A DNA stretch of 64,000 nucleotides from positions 5,455,001 to 5,519,000 of the forward strand of contig NZ_CP012673.1 of NCBI RefSeq assembly GCF_002950945.1, given 5' to 3'. Both the position numbers and the translations under genes were made by a program. Each line of letters begins with the position of its first letter. The stretch's first letter is position 1. The notes under the pieces were generated by a model, which worked only from the letters and a program-made list of their open reading frames with translations, did no database searches and was not told the origin of the DNA. Positions 35,348 through 43,484 of this stretch are shown here, in pieces. Origin of the DNA: Sorangium cellulosum. GTDB lineage: Bacteria > Myxococcota_A > Polyangia > Polyangiales > Polyangiaceae.

Positions 35348-35890
35348 TCAAAGCATCGTCCCGGACTGCCAGTAACCTTGAGCGTTGATCTCCGACTCCG
35401 GCGCGAGCCCGACGGGGTAAATCACGTTCGGCGTGAGCGCGTAGTCGCCTAGCGTCATCTGGCCGGTGATCAGCCGGAAGTGGCTAACGAAGGGCGGAAA
35501 GCGCAACGCCTGCTCTTTCTCGTAGAAGTGGGTCAGCCAGAAGGCCTGCGGCTCGTTCCACACGCCTGTCTCGTCTTCTGCCGACCACACGTTTACCTCC
35601 CACCTGCCAACTCCCCCCTTCAGATACAGATCGCCGCCCGTGCGGAGGTAGTAAGCACCGCAGCCGCTCCAGAGCTCGACACGCCCTGAAGGCGCCGCAA
35701 CCGCCTCGACCGCGAACGCACCCGTGCGCGGGAGTACCCAGCGACAGTGCAGCGCGTGGCCCTCGCCGTTGAAGGCTCCGCCCCGAGTCGTCTTGCGCGC
35801 GTGCACCCAGACGCGCACGGGCCGGCACCACGACCTGACAAATAGCGGCTGCTGGTTCAGCGCTGCGTCTTCGATGACTACCGGGCCCAT
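35348..35890 (-). CDS. Beta-rich unknown protein, possible structural subunit
   Basis: A 180-residue protein predicted to be nearly all beta by eye, alternating hydrophobic and polar residues (LFVRSWCRPVRVWVHARKT, GHALHCRWVLPRTGAFAVEAV, GDLYLKGGVGRWEVNVWS). It has no signal peptide or enzyme motif. The size and pattern would suit a jelly-roll or spike-like protein. It lies 4 bp downstream of the preceding gene in the same operon. Assignment as a virion protein is speculative. Confidence 0.8.
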   Translation of the reverse strand: MGPVVIEDAALNQQPLFVRSWCRPVRVWVHARKTTRGGAFNGEGHALHCRWVLPRTGAFAVEAVAAPSGRVELWSGCGAYYLRTGGDLYLKGGVGRWEVNVWSAEDETGVWNEPQAFWLTHFYEKEQALRFPPFVSHFRLITGQMTLGDYALTPNVIYPVGLAPESEINAQGYWQSGTML

Positions 35891-35893
35891 GGC

Positions 35894-36358
35894 TCACCTG
35901 ATCGCGCACGTTCCAGGGCAGCCGACGCGCTGGGCGATCCCCTCGACGTCTTCCGCCCACCCCTCGAAGTCGAACGGGCCGAAATAGTCGTCCAACGCGT
36001 CCTCCTCCTCGCGCTCGACCTGGACGCGGCGCCGCGGCGCGCGCTCGGGCGCGGGAGCGGCTTCCGTGGGAGCTGTCTGCGTCGGCTGAGCCGGTGCAGG
36101 CGGGGCCGGTGCAGCGGGAGCCGGCGCCGACGGAGCTGCGTTCGGCCGCGCATCCTCGATCGGCAGGCGGTAGTTGAGCTTGCGCAGCGCCACCGCCGCC
36201 GCGAGCAGCCGCGCGCGATCCGCGGGCGCCGGATCCTGGGCCGCTGGGGTCGCGAGTCGACGCCGGATCGCGCGCTGCACCTTCGGGTCGGGGCTCGACA
36301 CGGCGGCGAGCGCTGCGTGGGCCTTGGCCTGCTCCGAAGCCCGCGGAGCCGCTTTCAT
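35894..36358 (-). CDS. Unknown protein with Ala/Pro-rich linker
   Basis: A 154-residue protein: an N-terminal helical domain of ~70 residues (AHAALAAVSSPDPKVQRAIRRRL...LLAAAVALRKLNYRLP), a Pro/Ala-rich linker, then an acidic C-terminus (DALDDYFGPFDFEGWAEDVEG). No recognisable family. Encoded 6 bp downstream of the peptidase-like gene. Confidence 0.78.
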   Translation of the reverse strand: MKAAPRASEQAKAHAALAAVSSPDPKVQRAIRRRLATPAAQDPAPADRARLLAAAVALRKLNYRLPIEDARPNAAPSAPAPAAPAPPAPAQPTQTAPTEAAPAPERAPRRRVQVEREEEDALDDYFGPFDFEGWAEDVEGIAQRVGCPGTCAIR

Positions 36359-36364
36359 CGCCTG

Positions 36365-37411
36365 CTACGCGGCCGCGTGGACCGCCGTTGCGTCGTTCCG
36401 CTTCGGGTCCTTCGGGTGCGGGCGCCTGGCCTTCTTGGCCGCCTTCTCAGCCTCCGCGACCGCCGTCGCGACCGCACCTGTGGCGGCCGCTACGCCAGCT
36501 CCTGCGGCGGGCGTCGCGACCGCGCCGACGACCACCGACGCGACGGTGCCCACCGCGCGCACGACGTCGTCCCAGAAGCCCACGTCTTCGGCGTCCTCGG
36601 GCACCGCAGCGCGCCCGGGTTCCTCGAGCTCGCCGCCCTCCTCGTCGCCCGTGCCCGCCACGGCGCCCTCGCCCCGCTCAGCCGCGTCGAGCGCGGCCAG
36701 CGCCGCCTGCCGCAACTCCTCCGCCTCGGCAGGCGGCAGCGTCGCCGATACGCGCTCGACCTCCGCAAGCACCTCCTGGTGGATGGCCTCTTGCTCGCTT
36801 CGCGCGAGGGCCGCCAGGGGTACGTTGACGCTGCGCAGGGCCAGGCGCGCCGCCTCGCCCCCACGGCCCGCGGCGCGCCGGACCGCCGCACTGAGGCGCA
36901 CCGCGGCGGGCGGCCGGATCTGGGAACGCGCCGCCCCGTCGTACGCGCTCGGCGGCGGCTTCGGCATGCCGCCCTTCACGCTCGGGTCGTCGACTCGGCC
37001 CGCGTCGTCGATGAGGAAGACGTGAAAGCCGCGGCCATTGGGCACACGCACGCAGCCCACCCAGCGGCCCCGGTGCCCGCCGGCCGCCCGCGTCAGCCCG
37101 TCGCAGTCGTCGCCGCCCTTGTGCTCCACCTCCTCCGGCGCCGCGAAGTAGTCGCCCCCCTTGTCGGGCGTGTACTTCAGGCCCTTGAGCGAGACCTTGA
37201 CCCCGCGCCGCAGGTCCCCGCGGATGAGCGCTGCCAGGACGTCCGCGATCGCCTGCGGATCGCGCGGGATGGAGACGGTGGGCCGAATGCCGGCACCACG
37301 GCGAATCGCCTCCAGCCTGCGCGCGCTCTCCTTCATGTCGACTGCTGCCCCACCGCTCACGTCGTCTGGCTGAGGCGCAGCGTCCTCGTCGCGCCAGTCA
37401 TCTTGCAGCAT
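36365..37411 (-). CDS. Transglutaminase/papain-like cysteine peptidase-like protein
   Basis: A 348-residue protein. Residues ~50-145 match the transglutaminase-like core found in phage structural operons: DPQAIADVL, then GGDDC103DG (catalytic Cys), RGFH130VFL (His) and VDDPS (Asp141/142). The C-terminal 200 residues are Ala-rich helical with a possible membrane segment (VGTVASVVVGAVATPAAGAGVAAATGAVATAVA) and a basic end. ATG 37411 has GGAGG at 9 nt. In tailed and other phages such domains act in head maturation or as wall peptidases; the exact role here is inferred. Confidence 0.84.
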   Translation of the reverse strand: MLQDDWRDEDAAPQPDDVSGGAAVDMKESARRLEAIRRGAGIRPTVSIPRDPQAIADVLAALIRGDLRRGVKVSLKGLKYTPDKGGDYFAAPEEVEHKGGDDCDGLTRAAGGHRGRWVGCVRVPNGRGFHVFLIDDAGRVDDPSVKGGMPKPPPSAYDGAARSQIRPPAAVRLSAAVRRAAGRGGEAARLALRSVNVPLAALARSEQEAIHQEVLAEVERVSATLPPAEAEELRQAALAALDAAERGEGAVAGTGDEEGGELEEPGRAAVPEDAEDVGFWDDVVRAVGTVASVVVGAVATPAAGAGVAAATGAVATAVAEAEKAAKKARRPHPKDPKRNDATAVHAAA

Positions 37412-37461
37412 CGCTGTTGCCCTCCGTATCCGCCCTCGGCCCTGCCGCGCCCCTCAGCCGC

Positions 37462-38295
37462 TCACTTGAACAGCTTGAACCGCGGCCGCGCCTTCGGTGC
37501 GAGCGACCGACGGCGCTTCGCGGCGCTGAGCAGCTCACGGGTGAGGCCCCGGAAGTCGAGCTCTCCCACGCCCGGCATGAAGATCCGACCCGTCGAGCAC
37601 TGCCGCTCGAAGTAGAGCAGCGTAATCCCGTAGAACGGCATTGCGGGCGCAGTGGCCGGCGCGTCAAGGTAGACGGAGCAGGTAAACTCCGTGTCGTCAC
37701 CGAAAGACTTGCCGATGAGCGAAGCGAGGGGCGTGTCCTTGGTCACGAGCTCCGTGCGGAACTGCGTCAGCGAGATGTCCTGGGGATAGGCCTTGGCCCG
37801 GTCGTCGCTGAACCCGAGCGAGCCACCCACGATGCAGAAGCGCTGGGCGCAGTCGACGGGATCGGTGCGCACGCCGAAAAAGGTCATCGTCCGGGTGAAC
37901 TTGAACGGCGTCGCCTGGCGTGCGCCGTTAACCCGCGGCCGCAGATCGTAGACCTGCCCCCCTTGGCACGGGGTACCCCGGTCCGTCGCGTAGAGCGTGA
38001 CCGAGCTGTTCGGACGCTGCTCGGCTGCGACGAGCCTCGTCGCGCCCACCGTCGCGTACGCCTTCTCCAGCGCTGTGTTCGCCTTCGCGAGCTTGCGCGA
38101 AAGGGACTGCGCCACGTCTCTGCTGACGCCCGCTTTGCGCTGGATGTACGCCCCTACCTCGTCCTCGTCGGCCAGGAGCAGCCCTTCCACCTCGTCGTCG
38201 TCCTCGTCGTCGAGAACCTCGGCGATGCCCTCCACCGCATCGTCGAATCGCACACCGATGGCTTCGTACGTCTCTTCCAGATCCTTGTCTCTCAT
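37462..38295 (-). CDS. Beta-rich protein, candidate capsid/structural protein
   Basis: A 277-residue protein. The N-terminal ~80 residues are acidic and helical (FDDAVEGIAEVLDDEDDDEVEG), the rest mostly beta (SSVTLYATDRGT, PFKFTRTMTFFGVRT, CIVGGSLGFSDDRAK, ITLLYFERQ) ending in a basic tail. No enzyme motif. ATG 38295 overlaps the upstream stop (ATGA). Size, acidic N-terminal scaffold-like segment and beta-rich body would fit a coat protein, but there is no detectable homology by eye. Confidence 0.84.
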   Translation of the reverse strand: MRDKDLEETYEAIGVRFDDAVEGIAEVLDDEDDDEVEGLLLADEDEVGAYIQRKAGVSRDVAQSLSRKLAKANTALEKAYATVGATRLVAAEQRPNSSVTLYATDRGTPCQGGQVYDLRPRVNGARQATPFKFTRTMTFFGVRTDPVDCAQRFCIVGGSLGFSDDRAKAYPQDISLTQFRTELVTKDTPLASLIGKSFGDDTEFTCSVYLDAPATAPAMPFYGITLLYFERQCSTGRIFMPGVGELDFRGLTRELLSAAKRRRSLAPKARPRFKLFK

Positions 38296-38831
38296 GCCGT
38301 GCCTCCGAGGCCCGCGGCCCAGTCGACCACCGCGAGCCAGTCCTCTGTCCCCACGCGCGCCTGGAGGCGCGCGCACAGCTCTTCGTCCTCCAGCACCTTG
38401 TCCAGCGCTCGCCTTAAGGGGGCGAGCTTCGGATCTGCTGTGCCCCCCGGCAGCATCGATGCGACGCGCTCAAGGGGCACCTGGAGCACCTTGTACATCT
38501 GGACGTCGCGATCCCGAGAAGCTTTGAGCCGCTCGATCGCGATCTCCTTCTGACCCTGTACGATGGCGAGCGAGGCATTGGTCGCTGCCGACTTGGTAAG
38601 GAGCTCGTTGGCGGCCTCCAAACGGTCGTAGAGTGCAGCGATCCTTTCGTCCCTCTCCTTGATCGCAGCCTCGCGAGCCTGCACCGTTCTTTCTAGCGCG
38701 TCGATCTGCGCGCGCGCGTCCGATGCCCCGCGGCTGTACGCTGCCGCGAGTTCCCCCGTCAGGAGGTGAACGTCGACGTTCATCGTCTGCTGCGTGACGA
38801 CGGACGACGAGTTGCGCGCTTTGCCGGGCAC
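38292..38831 (-). CDS. Coiled-coil protein, possible scaffold
   Basis: A 179-residue protein with a long coiled coil (residues ~40-110: ALERTVQAREAAIKERDERI, ALYDRLEAANELL) and a helical C-terminal domain. GTG 38831 start, 2 bp after the preceding stop; its stop overlaps the next ATG. Coiled-coil proteins encoded directly upstream of coat proteins are often scaffolding proteins, which is the reason for the suggestion. Confidence 0.83.
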   Translation of the reverse strand: MPGKARNSSSVVTQQTMNVDVHLLTGELAAAYSRGASDARAQIDALERTVQAREAAIKERDERIAALYDRLEAANELLTKSAATNASLAIVQGQKEIAIERLKASRDRDVQMYKVLQVPLERVASMLPGGTADPKLAPLRRALDKVLEDEELCARLQARVGTEDWLAVVDWAAGLGGTA

Positions 38832-38833
38832 GA

Positions 38834-39256
38834 CTACGCCTTCTCGCCGTTACGTCCGCGCTTCGGCTCTTCTGCAGGCCCCGTGCGCTGCTCGGCGCGG
38901 CGGCGCTCCGCCTCTGCCTTGTGCTTCAGGCCCATCGCGCGGCCCGCGTTCGCGCTGATCGCGTTCGTGGCCCCGATCGCTGCCGCACGACAGATTGCCC
39001 GCACGCCCGGGTTCTCGTCGCCGGCGAGCACGGCTCCGAGGCCGCTGACCGCGGCCACCGCGACCTTGACCGTGTCGCCGTCATTGTGCCGCGCATCGGC
39101 GTAGGCCACGCTGCCCGCGATGACGTTGGTGAGCGGGACTTCGATGGCGAGCGGAAGAGCCTCGTTGGCCTGCGCCTCTTCCAGGGCGACGACGAGATCG
39201 GCTTTGGATGCGCTCGACAGGGCGGCATCCGTGGGAAGCGAAAGAGTACCGGCCAT
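38834..39256 (-). CDS. First gene of phage-like operon, small helical protein
   Basis: A 140-residue protein. ATG 39256 has AAGGAGG at 6-nt spacing; the TTG two codons upstream is rejected. The central segment (VAYADARHNDGDTVKVAVAAVSGLGAVLAGDENPGVRAICRAAAIGATNAIS) is Ala/Gly-rich and moderately hydrophobic, and the C-terminus is highly charged. It heads the operon just downstream of the palindromic operator, and its strong ribosome site suggests abundant synthesis, as expected of a structural or regulatory protein. Not recognised. Confidence 0.84.
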   Translation of the reverse strand: MAGTLSLPTDAALSSASKADLVVALEEAQANEALPLAIEVPLTNVIAGSVAYADARHNDGDTVKVAVAAVSGLGAVLAGDENPGVRAICRAAAIGATNAISANAGRAMGLKHKAEAERRRAEQRTGPAEEPKRGRNGEKA

Positions 39257-39335
39257 AGACAACCTCCTTCGGTGACGTCCGGTGTCCGGACAACCGATGC
39301 TGAAGTCTAGCGCGCCGGCGCAGGCCTCTCGTATT

Positions 39336-39374
39336 TTGTACTCTACGGGTGGTGTACTCTACCGTAGAGTACAC
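39336..39374. promoter_or_regulatory. Palindromic operator with extra half-site
   Basis: GTGTACTCTAC, then C, then GTAGAGTACAC form a perfect 11-bp inverted repeat at 39352-39374. A further half-site GTACTCTAC lies at 39338-39346, 16 bp from the same word in the palindrome, and a third copy with one mismatch (GTACTCCAC) is at 39455-39463 inside the plus-strand gene. It sits between the divergent starts of the 12-gene operon and the gene at 39432. This is a textbook arrangement for cooperative repressor binding controlling both directions. Confidence 0.78.
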
Positions 39375-39411
39375 GTCCTGGTCCGCGTCGGTTTCCCGTG
39401 GAGAGTCGCGG

Positions 39412-39420
39412 TGCTATACT
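39412..39420 (+). promoter_or_regulatory. Extended -10 promoter of gene at 39432
   Basis: TGCTATACT matches the extended -10 pattern TGnTAnnnT with a near-perfect TATACT hexamer, ending 11 nt before the ATG at 39432. The operator palindrome lies about 40 bp upstream. Confidence 0.58.
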
Positions 39421-39431
39421 TGGCACTGCCT

Positions 39432-39833
39432 ATGCCGAACCGTCGCGATAAAATGTACTCCACAGCGGTTGCCTGGGTACGGTCGGATCCGCGCGTACGG
39501 GCGCCCCTCAGCCGCTCTCTCAGGAGCGACTACCGGCGGATTGCTGCGCTCGGGGACACCTGGGGGGGTGCCCTCGATGCGCTGGGCGCGCCGTACTACC
39601 TGGTCAGGTGGGTCGCCGGCCCCGGGCTGAGGGATGTCGAGGAGCGTGAGCGCCGCTACCGCGCCGCGTGCGAGGCACTCCGGCGCGAGGTGCCGTGGAC
39701 CCTGGCCGCTTGGCGCGCGCTGAAGGCCACCGAGCGACCGATTCGGCCCGCGGCTCCGAGGCACAGGCTGCGGGCGCTGTCGGTTTCTGTCGAGCCGACA
39801 CCGCCGGCCTACTCCGATTCCGGAGCGTCCTGA
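39432..39833 (+). CDS. Basic protein divergent from phage-like operon
   Basis: A 133-residue basic protein (MPNRRDKMYST...). It is helical, with segments VAWVRSDPRVRAPLSRSLRSDYRRI and DVEERERRYRAACEALRREVPWTLAAWRALK. It has no HTH I can identify with confidence, but its position, alone and divergent across the operator, is that of a regulator. ATG 39432 follows a strong extended -10 box; no ribosome site is evident, so a near-leaderless message is likely. Confidence 0.68.
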   Translation: MPNRRDKMYSTAVAWVRSDPRVRAPLSRSLRSDYRRIAALGDTWGGALDALGAPYYLVRWVAGPGLRDVEERERRYRAACEALRREVPWTLAAWRALKATERPIRPAAPRHRLRALSVSVEPTPPAYSDSGAS

Positions 39834-40073
39834 CAGAGCCGCTGCGACGTTGATCGAGCAGGCGCAACTGGCCGCTGTAGCGAGCCCGGAACGATGCCCG
39901 GCGAGGCGGCTCGTACGAGGACCGATGCCCTTTACGCTCAACCGTAGGCGACTGTGTGTACATCGGCCCTCTTATCGCCCATAACAATCGGGCACGTCCC
40001 GACTAGGCCCCGCCTGCTGTTATGGAGGATCCTCTTATGGGTAGGATGCCCGTTGCTGAAGAAGGGTGAGCAC

Positions 40074-41351
40074 ATGACGAAAACCACTACGAGCTGGCTG
40101 CGCGGTTCCCATGCGCTGGCAGCAGCCGTGATCACGATTAACCTGGGTGCTTGTGCGTCTTTTCCGGACGATGAGGAAGATGTCGGTATCGATCAGTCCG
40201 CGGTTGAAGGCGTGCATACAGAGATCGATGGCGTTCATACCTGGGCACACTTCACAAACCCATCCGGGAACGAAGACCTGAAAATCATAAATCATCTGAT
40301 CCAGCTAATCAAAGACACTCCCTCGAATGAAACGATTCAGGCGGCTGTTCACAGTCTAAACATTAGGGAGGTTTACAAGGCACTGGAAGAGGCCAAGCAA
40401 AAAGGTGTGAACATCCAGGTAGTACACAACGGCGCCGATCAGCTTCACAAACCCGGTAAGCCCTGGGAGACAGAGGACAAGTTCCCAGACAAACTGCATC
40501 TCCGACTCGGAGAGCGCGATGGCCAGAACGACGAAACATTTCATATCTTCTGCGGAGAAAACAAAAATAAGCAAAATCGTGCCGCAAACCATGGGTGCAT
40601 CACGAAGGCAAAGAGTGGAATGATGCACGCTAAGTTCTTCGTCTTCAGCAAGACGATTGTCGAAGATGGTGCTGGGGCGCTCGACGTGCGCGACAATGTA
40701 GTATGGTTCGGCTCGTCGAACCTGACTCATCACTCCGCAAAAACGTTCAACAACGCGATCACAATCTATGGAGATGCTGACCTGTACCTCGGGTTCGTTG
40801 GTTATTTTGGCGATCTTGTCGATCTGAACAAGTCTAAGCACAAGCACGTAGAACACCCCGACTACTACAACGACGAGATAACCCCAAAGAAGGGATTCTG
40901 GAAGTCGGGCTCTGGCAAAGTACGGGTCTATGCGTCACCCGAGAGAGACGGCAATCTAGTACTGAGACAGCTGAAGAAGATCAAAGCAGAATTAGGATGC
41001 AAGGTGCATGTAGCTCAGGCAATGATTACCGATGTTGACCTGGTCAATCGCCTGATAAAACTGTCGCAAGACGGATGCACAGTGAAGGTGGCTACAACAA
41101 AGAGAACGAAAGTCGTGAAGAAGCTCAAGAGGAACAATATCTCCGTAAAGATAAACAAAGACATTCACGACAAGAGCATTCTTGTATACGCCAGATTTAA
41201 TTCGCCAGAATTTCGTTATTTTGTATTTACTGGTTCACACAACTGGGTTCCTTCGGCGGACAACAAGAATGACGAGATTCTCGTGAGGCTGGAGAGCGAG
41301 AGCCTCTACTATGCCTACCGCGACCATTTCTACAGATCATACAACGATTAG
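40074..41351 (+). CDS. Phospholipase D-family lipoprotein
   Basis: A 425-residue exported enzyme. The ATG at 40074 (AAGGGTGAG upstream) gives a signal peptide with lipobox LGAC. Two HKD motifs are visible: H185-A-K187 (MMHAKFFVF, with GSSNLT after it) and H365-D-K367 (IHDKSILV, with FTGSHNW), so a complete PLD active site can form within one chain. Base composition is close to 50% GC by eye, far below its surroundings, with AT-rich codons (AAA, ATA, AAT) used freely: a clear sign of recent transfer. It could be a secreted phospholipase or nuclease used against prey or competitors. Confidence 0.93.
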   Translation: MTKTTTSWLRGSHALAAAVITINLGACASFPDDEEDVGIDQSAVEGVHTEIDGVHTWAHFTNPSGNEDLKIINHLIQLIKDTPSNETIQAAVHSLNIREVYKALEEAKQKGVNIQVVHNGADQLHKPGKPWETEDKFPDKLHLRLGERDGQNDETFHIFCGENKNKQNRAANHGCITKAKSGMMHAKFFVFSKTIVEDGAGALDVRDNVVWFGSSNLTHHSAKTFNNAITIYGDADLYLGFVGYFGDLVDLNKSKHKHVEHPDYYNDEITPKKGFWKSGSGKVRVYASPERDGNLVLRQLKKIKAELGCKVHVAQAMITDVDLVNRLIKLSQDGCTVKVATTKRTKVVKKLKRNNISVKINKDIHDKSILVYARFNSPEFRYFVFTGSHNWVPSADNKNDEILVRLESESLYYAYRDHFYRSYND

Positions 41352-41830
41352 CATGTGTCTCCCTGTCGTCGTTTACCGCGCGATCCGCTCAATGAAGAGC
41401 TGTCGCGATCATCTCCGTCCGCGTCGGGCGATGACGATGTGGATGGCCGCGCGAACGGCTGGACGAGTTGCTGCCCGCCGCCTGGGCGCGAGCGCCTCTC
41501 GCGGCTCCGGCCGCTGGCGACGCCGACGCCTCCTGAGCGACGCGGACCTCGATCTTCGACGCCGGCGGGGCAGAGCACCTCGCCGGCCCCTCTTGTGCCC
41601 GCCCGGGTCCGACCGGGCCGTGGGCAGGCGCTGCCCCGCGCCCAGCATCGTCGACCCCGGCGAGCGCCGCAACTGGCCACGACCATGGCGATGGGTGGGC
41701 GGTTACGCTGTAGCGACACTACTGACGGCGTCATGACGCGATCATGACGGGGACCAGCGCGGCGCTGGACACGGCGGAGGGCGCTCGGGGCCGCGTTCGA
41801 AAAATCGGCGAGGAGGCGAGTGCGCCGCCT
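41352..41830. other. 479-bp gap without a supported gene
   Basis: Convergent spacer between the PLD gene and the first Gly-rich lipoprotein. Several frames stay open across it in both directions, but they are Arg/Pro-rich, mutually overlapping and without homology or ribosome sites. GC content returns to the genome norm right after the PLD stop. Confidence 0.45.
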
Positions 41831-43354
41831 CTATTCAGGGAAGCGCTGCGTTTCGACGGCGTTGCCGTCTTCGGCGTATACCAGGCTGCCGTCGCGATTA
41901 TCACTGATGCCGCCCTTGCCTGGCGGTCCGAGCTCGAAGGTGACGTCCTCCAGCGTGAGCTGGTCCTCGTCGAGGTAGGCGATACCGATCGAGTCGCCTC
42001 CGCGCCCGGGGCCGCCGGGGCCGCCGTATCCTCCTGTGCCGCCAGCGCCGCCGCCGCAGGTCATCGTCCCGTCCGCCAGAGCAATGTCCGGTGCTCCTCG
42101 GCCGCCTTTGCCGCCGCGCTCGGCTAACCCGCCGGCTCCGCCCCCGCCACCGTGGAGGGTTGTGATTACGCTGGCCCGCACCGTCACCTTGGCGTGGAGC
42201 GCGAGGATGCCGATGGTCGGGTTTCCGTTCCCGCCTCCTCGGCCGCCCCTACCTCCGCAGCCGCCAGCGCCTCCGGAGCCGCCGCCGGCGCCTCCAAGGG
42301 AGGCGACCCCACAGGCGGCTAACCCGCCTCGACGGCCGCCGCCACCGCCGCCGCCTTGGCCCGGAATGCCTCGGCTACCGTCGCCTCCTTTGTCGCCCTC
42401 CCATCCGGCCTCGCTGATGCGTCCGATACCCCGGCCGGCGGCACCCATCGTGCCTGGCGCGCCGTCGCTCCCATAGAGCCCTTGTATGCAGTGGCCTTTC
42501 GTGTCGCCGTCTCCTCCCCAACCGTCTGGGTCTGGGTCCCACGTCGGTGTCGGTTGCCCGTCCTCCCCGTCGTCACCGCCGTCGGGAAGGCCGTCCCCTC
42601 CCTTCCCGCCGATGCTCGGGATTCCACCCTCGCACTGGTTCACCGGCGCAGAGCCGCCAGCGACGATGGCTGCAGAGCACGCATCTCCACCGGACACGCC
42701 GTCCGCTCCGTCCGGCGCATGGAACGGCGGGGGATACTCTCCCCCCCAGTCGCCTCCCCATGCATCGGCAGTGCGAATCTCGCTTCGGATGATCTCGACG
42801 GCGGTGTCGGACCGAACGAGCATCGCGGTCGAGTGGCCTGCCAGAAGGCTCATGTCAGCGATCGTCGACACGCCGTCCGCGGCGCCCGTATCTCCGGCGC
42901 TCGCCGGTACGACGGTCACGATGGAGGACAGCTTGTCGCTCTGAAGAACCGAGCGCGTGCCGGGCGTGCGCTTCCAATCCCAGCAACTGAATCCCCCGAT
43001 GAGATCCACGCCCGACGGCAGCGTGAGGGGACCGACGAAGTCGCCGGCGCAGACGAACACACGCCCTCGACCGGTTCGGGCGAGCTCAACGGCGCGCTGC
43101 ACCGTGCGCACCGGCGTACCCTTCGTGCCAGGATTGGTATCGTGCCCGCAGCCAAGGTCGTCAGCCACGAACACGCCGCAGCCATCCTCCAGCACACCGG
43201 CGGCGAGACGCTCGAGACAGACGGACTCCGGCGGAGCCTCACCTTGAAACGGGACCACGTAACACGCCGCTGGGCGTTCGTCCGCCGCATTGCCGCAGCC
43301 GGAGGCGACAATCAGCAGCACAAGCGAAAGATGGCTCGCTCTTCTGGTTTGCAT
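41831..43354 (-). CDS. Gly-rich beta-helix surface lipoprotein 1
   Basis: A 507-residue lipoprotein. ATG 43354 (GAGGAAG upstream) starts a signal peptide ending VASGC. Residues ~60-200 resemble the N-terminal cap and first coils of a right-handed beta-helix (DUF1565-like: DTNPGTKGTPVRTVQRAVEL...GRVFVCAGDF...LPSGVDLIGGF). The rest is a Gly-rich array (GGKGGDG, GGGGGGG, GGAGGCGGRGGRGGG) interrupted by hydrophobic beta-helix strands (IGILALHAKVTVRASVIT). The C-terminus VETQRFPE is shared with the next gene. Repetitive Gly arrays of this kind are common on myxobacterial surfaces; the function is unknown. Confidence 0.88.
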   Translation of the reverse strand: MQTRRASHLSLVLLIVASGCGNAADERPAACYVVPFQGEAPPESVCLERLAAGVLEDGCGVFVADDLGCGHDTNPGTKGTPVRTVQRAVELARTGRGRVFVCAGDFVGPLTLPSGVDLIGGFSCWDWKRTPGTRSVLQSDKLSSIVTVVPASAGDTGAADGVSTIADMSLLAGHSTAMLVRSDTAVEIIRSEIRTADAWGGDWGGEYPPPFHAPDGADGVSGGDACSAAIVAGGSAPVNQCEGGIPSIGGKGGDGLPDGGDDGEDGQPTPTWDPDPDGWGGDGDTKGHCIQGLYGSDGAPGTMGAAGRGIGRISEAGWEGDKGGDGSRGIPGQGGGGGGGRRGGLAACGVASLGGAGGGSGGAGGCGGRGGRGGGNGNPTIGILALHAKVTVRASVITTLHGGGGGAGGLAERGGKGGRGAPDIALADGTMTCGGGAGGTGGYGGPGGPGRGGDSIGIAYLDEDQLTLEDVTFELGPPGKGGISDNRDGSLVYAEDGNAVETQRFPE

Positions 43355-43484
43355 GGTTCTTCCTCGACGTTGCGCGACACGGTTCGAAACGCTCAACGGG
43401 GTGGTCCAGAATCGGAAGATGGAATCAAACGTAAGGCATAAACTGGCCATGGGCTCCCGTGGCGATGTGGTGCTTGCGCCGCTA

